Below, piece by piece: positions 60,145 to 64,000 of a stretch of DNA of 64,000 bases. The notes under the pieces were generated by a model. That model was not told the DNA's origin. It did no database searches and saw nothing but the letters and a program-made list of their open reading frames with translations. The DNA comes from Terrimonas rubra (lineage in GTDB: Bacteria > Bacteroidota > Bacteroidia > Chitinophagales > Chitinophagaceae): positions 1,550,001-1,614,000 of the forward strand of contig NZ_JBHUOZ010000003.1 of the NCBI RefSeq assembly GCF_042686025.1, read 5' to 3'. Within the stretch, counting starts at the first letter, position 1. Every line of letters begins with the position of its first letter. A program made the position numbers and the translations under genes.

Positions 60145-60693
60145 TCACTCTTTACCCTCATGATAGCTTTTAAACCCAATTTTATTACGGGGCTTTGCGG
60201 TTTGCTGCTGCTCAATTAATTCCTTTAATACGGTAAAAATATTATCAATATCCCGCTTATTGCCTTTTAACTCTTTTTCCAGTTGGGCCAGCTGCAGCAA
60301 AATATCTTTATGGGTAAGAGCATATTCGCGCAGCCGGGTAAACACCCGGATAATACGGATATTAACCTCGATGGCCGTTTTACTATTTAAGATACTGGAT
60401 AACATGGCCACGCCCTGCTCGGTAAATGCCATAGGCAGGTAACGCGTGCCGCCCCAACTTGAGGTCACAAATTGTGACCTCAAGTTATCGAACTCTTTAG
60501 TGGTAAGCGTAAACATAAAATCTTTGGGAAAACGGTCCAGGTTTCTTTTTACACTTTGGTTGAACACTTTTGTGGCTACGCCATACATTTCGGCCAGGTC
60601 CCTATCCAACATTACCTTTTGGCCGCGGATAGGATAGATGCGGTTGAGGATTTTTTGTTCGGCTACAAGGGCCTGGAAGGCTGCTTTTGCCAT
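60145..60693 (-). CDS. ORF6N-domain protein (phage antirepressor-like)
   Basis: The 182-residue protein has an ORF6N domain at residues about 15-105: NRIYPIRGQKVMLDRDLAEMYGVATKVFNQSVKRNLDRFPKDFMF, followed by LRSQFVTSSWGG and MAFTEQGVAMLSSILNS. A predicted coiled-coil and basic C-terminus complete it. ORF6N proteins occur in prophages and mobile regions as DNA-binding antirepressors; others are found alone on chromosomes. Unusually, the DNA that encodes residues 70-80 (NLRSQFVTSSW) is itself the 31-bp palindrome that also occurs 37 bases upstream of the start and 117 bases downstream of the stop. Confidence 0.88.
   Translation of the reverse strand: MAKAAFQALVAEQKILNRIYPIRGQKVMLDRDLAEMYGVATKVFNQSVKRNLDRFPKDFMFTLTTKEFDNLRSQFVTSSWGGTRYLPMAFTEQGVAMLSSILNSKTAIEVNIRIIRVFTRLREYALTHKDILLQLAQLEKELKGNKRDIDNIFTVLKELIEQQQTAKPRNKIGFKSYHEGKE
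60456..60486. repeat. 31-bp palindrome, copy B (inside the ORF6N gene)
   Basis: Arms AACTTGAGGTCACAA and TTGTGACCTCAAGTT around one A on the plus strand. On the coding strand it supplies codons for N-L-R-S-Q-F-V-T-S-S and the first base of W, a conserved ORF6N segment. Confidence 0.9.
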
Positions 60694-60729
60694 AGGAAGG
60701 TGTTTTAAGGTTGGTGGAAGATGTTCTAC

Positions 60730-60760
60730 AACTTGAGGTCACAATTTGTGACCTCAAGTT
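60730..60760. repeat. 31-bp palindrome, copy C (upstream of the ORF6N gene)
   Basis: Same arms around one T. It lies 37-67 bases before the ORF6N start codon, the place expected for an operator. Confidence 0.9.
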
Positions 60761-60931
60761 TAATAAGTTTTCAGTCTTCGTATAAAGTTACATAAAATAT
60801 AGTATTAACAAAGCAACTTCGTATATGCAGTATCGTTGCTTTTTGTAAAAAGCAGACCCAGTCGTAAAATATTATTGAGTTAAAACTATATATGTTTTAC
60901 CAATAATTTATCCCGCCTTGTTTTACAAAGC

Positions 60932-61819
60932 TTAATATAATATTTCCTCGATGTTTTTACGGATGGTTGCGGCAATTTTTTCGGTAGGTACATCGTTGGC
61001 ATCGCCGCCAAAAGGGTCTTCAATTTCCTCGGCAATTAACTCCAAACTGGCCAGTACATAGGTAATAAAAGCCACCACCGGCACTACCAGGTAACCCAGG
61101 GTAAATACAAAGCCAAAGGGAAGCGTCATTACATATACAAAAATAAAACGCTTGATGAACACGCTGTAGGAGTAGGGTATGGGCGTGTTTTTTATACGCT
61201 CGCAGGCCCCGCAGATATCGGTAAAGGATTGCAGCTCGTGGTTGAGGTACAGGAGTTCCTCGCCGCTTATTTTTTTATCGCGGTACATTTCCTGTGTTTG
61301 TTTGAGCATGATGCCCGCCAGCTGGTTGGGCAGGTGTTTGGTTTTGTCCAGCTCGTTAAACACATGTTTGTGTTCTTCATCGTCGAACAAAGCCAGGCCG
61401 GTTTCTTTCCGGTGCAGGTGCGTATGCAGGGCATCGGCATAGGCGGGGATGAGTTTTTTAAATACCGAACGCTGGCCCTTATCCATGGCCGGTAAAATAG
61501 CGTTGAGCTTTAAAGCCAGGTTGCGGCTGTTGTTAACCAGCGAGCCCCACATTTTGCGGCCTTCCCACCAGCGGTCGTAAGCCGTATTGGTACGGAATAC
61601 CAGCAACATGGAGATGGCAAAGCCCAGCAGGGAGTGCATCACCGGTATGCCTTTTACGTAACTGTGATCGGTAAGTTTCCAGTAACTGAGCTCCAGGTAG
61701 GCCACCAGGGCCGAGTATACACAGATGCCCAGGATAAGCGGACCGAGCTTGCGAAAGGTATCGGCTTTATGAAAACGGAATATATAGGTGAACCAGATTT
61801 TAGGATCGTAAGAGATCAT
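60932..61819 (-). CDS. Bestrophin-family anion channel-like protein
   Basis: From the ATG at 61819 the protein is 295 residues. It begins MISYDPKIWFTYIFRFHKAD, with membrane helices around residues 22-45, 55-75, 205-225 and 230-250, and the bestrophin landmarks SLLGFAISMLLVFRTNTAYDRWWEGRKMWGSLVNNSRNLA and EIEDPFGGDANDVPTEKIA. Bacterial bestrophins form pentameric ion channels. The upstream in-frame extension to 61909 is rejected. Confidence 0.92.
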   Translation of the reverse strand: MISYDPKIWFTYIFRFHKADTFRKLGPLILGICVYSALVAYLELSYWKLTDHSYVKGIPVMHSLLGFAISMLLVFRTNTAYDRWWEGRKMWGSLVNNSRNLALKLNAILPAMDKGQRSVFKKLIPAYADALHTHLHRKETGLALFDDEEHKHVFNELDKTKHLPNQLAGIMLKQTQEMYRDKKISGEELLYLNHELQSFTDICGACERIKNTPIPYSYSVFIKRFIFVYVMTLPFGFVFTLGYLVVPVVAFITYVLASLELIAEEIEDPFGGDANDVPTEKIAATIRKNIEEILY

Positions 61820-62005
61820 ATATAAAATTTCAGTAACAAATTTAACCGGAAAACAGTCTGCCTGCCAAAATATTCCTGCCGGTTGCCATAATTGTCTTTT
61901 TGTTACCAAATGTTTTACGGCAACTACGCCGGATGATTGGCTTGGTTTATGTTGTTGTTTGTTGCAAATTTGTTCACATTTTTCAACACAATAAACAATA
62001 ACTAT

Positions 62006-62428
62006 ATGAGCACCCCGTCAACACAAGTAACCATCAGCGCCCATGTAAATGCCCCGGTTGAGAAGACCTGGGATTATTTTTTTAACCCCGTGCATATTGT
62101 AAAATGGAATGCTGCATCGGACGACTGGCATACACCCAGCGCATCCGGTGATCTGCGCCCCGGCGGCCGCTTTACCTCGCGTATGGAAGCCAAAGACGGC
62201 AGTATGGGCTTTGATTTTGGCGGCACCTATGATGAGGTAGTGGCCAACGAGTTTGTAAGTTATACCATGGATGATGGCCGCAAAGTAAGCATCAGTTTTA
62301 CTGCCGATGATAACGGCACTGACATAGTAGAAAAGTTTGATGCCGAGGAAACCAACCCGGTAGAGATGCAGCAGGCCGGCTGGCAGGCTATACTGGATAG
62401 TTTTAAGACCTATACCGAAAATAATTAA
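62006..62428 (+). CDS. AHSA1/SRPBCC-family protein
   Basis: The ATG at 62006 gives 140 residues with the START/Bet v1-like AHSA1 pattern: VTISAHVNAPVEKTWDYFFNPVHIVKWNAASDDWHTPSA, GGRFTSRMEAKDGSMGFDFGGTYDEVV, and a C-terminal amphipathic helix (EMQQAGWQAILDSFKTYTEN). Such proteins bind small hydrophobic ligands or act as chaperone cofactors; the ligand is unknown. A terminator follows, shared with the convergent gene. Confidence 0.88.
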   Translation: MSTPSTQVTISAHVNAPVEKTWDYFFNPVHIVKWNAASDDWHTPSASGDLRPGGRFTSRMEAKDGSMGFDFGGTYDEVVANEFVSYTMDDGRKVSISFTADDNGTDIVEKFDAEETNPVEMQQAGWQAILDSFKTYTENN

Positions 62429-62437
62429 GCCATATAA

Positions 62438-62466
62438 AAACCCCGGAACTCCGGGGTTTGTTTTTA
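62438..62466. terminator. Bidirectional terminator between the AHSA1-like gene and the small membrane protein gene
   Basis: AAACCCCGG (62438-62446), loop AACT, CCGGGGTTT (62451-62459), followed by T residues on the plus strand; an A-run (T-run on the minus strand) precedes it. Confidence 0.8.
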
Positions 62467-62763
62467 TGCTTTAAGATTGATGACCTGCCTGCTATTGCTT
62501 TTACCAAAATACCGGAAGGCCCAGGCCAGGGTAAAGGTGGGTATAAAGTCGGTAAAGGGAAGAATTTCCTCTACAAAACTAAAACCGCCACCCAGCGCCC
62601 CCATTTTTCCGCCGAAAAGCCTGTAAAAGATAACAGCGGAAACAGGTGCCCATACCAGGTCGGTAAACTCGCCCAATACGGGCAGGCTAAACGATGCATA
62701 ACCTATGATATCCAGCAGGATACATAAAGGCAGTGCAGGAATGGATCTTTGTGTTTTGTTCAT
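62464..62763 (-). CDS. Small predicted membrane protein
   Basis: The 99-residue protein has hydrophobic segments LPLCILLDIIGYASFSLPVL and LVWAPVSAVIFYRLFGG, then GALGGGFSFVEEILPFTDFIPTFTLAWAFRYFGK. Glycine, proline and acidic residues inside or near the helices (VLGEFTDLVWAP, FVEEILPFTDFIP) suggest an internal duplication of an EFTD/PFTD motif. The pattern looks conserved, but I know no function. Confidence 0.7.
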   Translation of the reverse strand: MNKTQRSIPALPLCILLDIIGYASFSLPVLGEFTDLVWAPVSAVIFYRLFGGKMGALGGGFSFVEEILPFTDFIPTFTLAWAFRYFGKSNSRQVINLKA

Positions 62764-62820
62764 TTTCGTTGTTACTTGTTTTAGCCCTTATTGTATCAAA
62801 TTACATGCTAGATTACACAA

Positions 62821-62850
62821 TTGACAGTTGACAATGGACAAATGACAATG
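62821..62850 (+). repeat. Family B repeat, left arm of an empty pair
   Basis: TTGACAGTTGACAATGGACA then AATGACAATG; identical to the 46951-46980 arm read in reverse except at one or two bases. Confidence 0.7.
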
Positions 62851-62903
62851 TAAGCAGTTTTTTGTGGCGTAATGACATAAAAAAGCTGCGTAACGATAAG
62901 AAC

Positions 62904-62923
62904 GATGAAGTGAGTGACACAAC
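62904..62923 (-). repeat. Family E intergenic repeat copy, minus orientation
   Basis: On the minus strand it reads GTTGTGTCACTCACTTCATC, matching the 22518 copy over 18 bases. It sits between the two family B arms. Confidence 0.5.
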
Positions 62924-63000
62924 AGGCGATGCCAGTAGTACTGCAGCCGGTTACCAAAACAATATTTTACCGCTTTATGTGAAATGCTCATTGCCAGTTG

Positions 63001-63056
63001 CCTGTTGCTTATTCTGCTAACAATAATTGTCAACTGTCATTTGTCCATTGTCAATT
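63001..63056 (-). repeat. Family B repeat, right arm of an empty pair
   Basis: CAACTGTCATTTGTCCATTG then TCAATT is the reverse complement of the left arm words GACAATGGACAAATGACA. The stretch between the arms (62851-63000) has no gene. Together 62764-63175 is gene-free and built mainly of repeats. Confidence 0.7.
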
Positions 63057-63175
63057 AATAAACTGTCTATTACCCCGTAAATTCCCTCCGAGTTTATCCC
63101 CAACGGCGTTATTTTTTAATGAATTGGCTGCTGACTTGGCGGGTTTTATTATCTTTAGTCGGTTTAAAGGATGTT

Positions 63176-63571
63176 ATGAGTAAACTGGAAGGCGAATCTA
63201 CGTTTAAGCGGCTGCGTAACCGGTACCGGATGGTAGTGATGAACGATGATACCTACGAAGAAGTGGTGACGTTTAAACTTACGCGTTTGAGTGTGTACGT
63301 GATGTTAAGCTCCATTTTTGTAATACTGGTGGGGCTGACGGTGGCATTGATCGTGTTTACACCTTTACGTTATTATATACCGGGCCAGGTAACCCAGCAA
63401 TCGGGCAGGGAGATGCGGACGGTAAAAATGGGCATTGACTCGGTAAACCGCCAGGTGGAATACAGTGAGAAATACCTGGACAATATTAGAAGAGTATTAA
63501 AAGGAGATGTTGCTATACCCTTGGACACCACATTGTTAGAAGTTCCTAAAGATGAATTGTCTGAAGATTAA
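63176..63571 (+). CDS. Single-pass membrane protein resembling the N-terminal half of M23 peptidases next to bactofilins
   Basis: The ATG at 63176 gives 131 residues: a cytoplasmic stretch (LEGESTFKRLRNRYRMVVMNDDTYEEVVTFKLTRLSVYV), one membrane helix (VMLSSIFVILVGLTVALIVF), the motif TPLRYYIPGQVTQQ, and a short coiled-coil tail (MGIDSVNRQVEYSEKYLDNIRRVLKGDV). In related Bacteroidota the same N-terminal arrangement, as I recall it, is followed by an M23 (LytM) endopeptidase domain. Here the frame ends before any such domain. Bactofilin starts 12 bases later. It may be a natural short form or a truncation. Confidence 0.7.
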   Translation: MSKLEGESTFKRLRNRYRMVVMNDDTYEEVVTFKLTRLSVYVMLSSIFVILVGLTVALIVFTPLRYYIPGQVTQQSGREMRTVKMGIDSVNRQVEYSEKYLDNIRRVLKGDVAIPLDTTLLEVPKDELSED

Positions 63572-63583
63572 AACCAACACTAT

Positions 63584-63997
63584 ATGTTCAATCCTAAAAA
63601 AACCGGTACAAACGAAAAAGCAAGCTCCGGTAGCGGCGCTACCCTTGTAAGTGCAGGCACCACCATGCGTGGCGATATCAGCAGCGATACCGACCTGCGT
63701 ATTGACGGCACCGTAAAAGGCAATATACAATGCACCGCCAAAGTACTGATAGGCGCTAATGGCGTGGTAGAAGGTGATATTTCGGGCACACAGGCCGATA
63801 TTGTTGGCAAAGTGACCGGCACCATCCGCGTAAAAGAGCTGGTACAACTGCGCGGCGAATGCGTAGTAACCGGCAACCTATATGCCGGCAAATTACAGGT
63901 AGAACCCACTGCCACTTTTAACGGCGAATGCCATATGGGCAATAATATTGTGGAGATGAAGACAGAAACCAAACTGGCCCCTGCTGTTGCAAAATAA
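63584..63997 (+). CDS. Bactofilin-family cytoskeletal protein
   Basis: The 137-residue protein is a polymer-forming bactofilin: after a short flexible N-terminus (FNPKKTGTNEKASSGSGATL), a right-handed beta-helix with repeats such as TTMRGDISSDTDLRIDGTVKGNIQCTAKVLIGANGVVEGDISG, and the rungs RVKELVQLRGECVVTGNLYAGKLQVEPTATFNGEC. Bactofilins form membrane-associated filaments and recruit cell wall enzymes. It follows the M23-like membrane protein gene after 12 bases, an association that suggests joint action in cell wall shaping. Complete, ending two bases before the window end region. Confidence 0.94.
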   Translation: MFNPKKTGTNEKASSGSGATLVSAGTTMRGDISSDTDLRIDGTVKGNIQCTAKVLIGANGVVEGDISGTQADIVGKVTGTIRVKELVQLRGECVVTGNLYAGKLQVEPTATFNGECHMGNNIVEMKTETKLAPAVAK

Positions 63998-64000
63998 ATT

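Noticed and set aside
59138..60693. The island as part of an intact prophage
   Set aside because: HTH and ORF6N proteins occur in phages, but no integrase, structural or lysis genes are present.
59994..60760. The three palindromes as a CRISPR array
   Set aside because: Only three copies at unequal spacing, one within a coding sequence, and no cas genes.

Overview
The window is chromosomal DNA of a Bacteroidota bacterium, most likely a member of the Chitinophagaceae or a close relative. Evidence: -7 promoter elements of the TAnnTTTG type, few Shine-Dalgarno sequences, many lipoproteins with very short lipoboxes, an M56/BlaI pair, a giant PKD protein with a type IX secretion (CHU_C, gliding-type) C-terminal domain, a b558-type succinate dehydrogenase, and the efp-accB-accC gene order. 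This is inference from gene content; no 16S gene is present.

Layout. 0-8 kb: end of an unknown gene, a metal-responsive regulator with a ZIP metal transporter, a lipoprotein, thioredoxin-fold proteins, and a BlaI repressor with an M56 (BlaR1-like) membrane protease behind a large palindromic operator. 8-18.5 kb: efp, accB, accC, small envelope proteins, a GNAT acetyltransferase, an aldo/keto reductase, glutamyl-Q tRNA(Asp) synthetase, cmk, an FKBP isomerase, a thioesterase, DUF4846 and DUF445 proteins, and tRNA-His. 18.8-32 kb: tail-specific protease, DUF1080 lipoprotein, lpdA, rlmH, rhomboid protease, DUF3347 protein, M28 peptidase, TraB/GumN protein, ndk, DHH phosphoesterase, FKBP lipoprotein. 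32-50 kb: photolyase, the sdhC-sdhA-sdhB operon interrupted by a four-helix-bundle gene, an aminotransferase, a nucleotide pyrophosphatase-like enzyme, AlkD-like protein, rhodanese plus ABC exporter, a 5'-truncated DinB gene, ccmB, tdk and waaA. 50.5-55 kb: a PKD-repeat type IX secreted protein of about 1,466 residues. 55-61 kb: an accessory island. 61-64 kb: bestrophin, an AHSA1-type protein, a small membrane protein, a peptidase-less M23-like membrane protein and bactofilin.

The accessory island is the most interesting part. It holds an AT-rich three-gene operon, Xre/Cro-type HTH protein, 910-residue ABC-type ATPase and HNH endonuclease, the last two joined by a TAATG stop/start overlap. 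The pairing resembles the Septu (PtuA/PtuB) anti-phage system, but the ATPase has an extra N-terminal region of about 340 residues with a helix-hairpin-helix glycosylase-like signature. Next to it are a SymE-type toxin gene and an ORF6N gene. A 31-bp perfect palindrome occurs before the ORF6N gene, after it, and inside its coding sequence, where it encodes the conserved LRSQFVTSSW motif.

The window also carries several families of dispersed intergenic repeats: AT-rich inverted repeats around the four-helix-bundle gene in the sdh operon, with an empty copy between accB and accC; a family with core GACAATGGACAA in inverted pairs, one pair bracketing the rhodanese-ABC-DinB segment; a 23-bp palindrome with core ATGCGAA/TTCGCAT; and a family with core TTGCGTCGCACACTTC. 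All annotation is from reading the sequence; no database search was run, and family names rest on recognised motifs.
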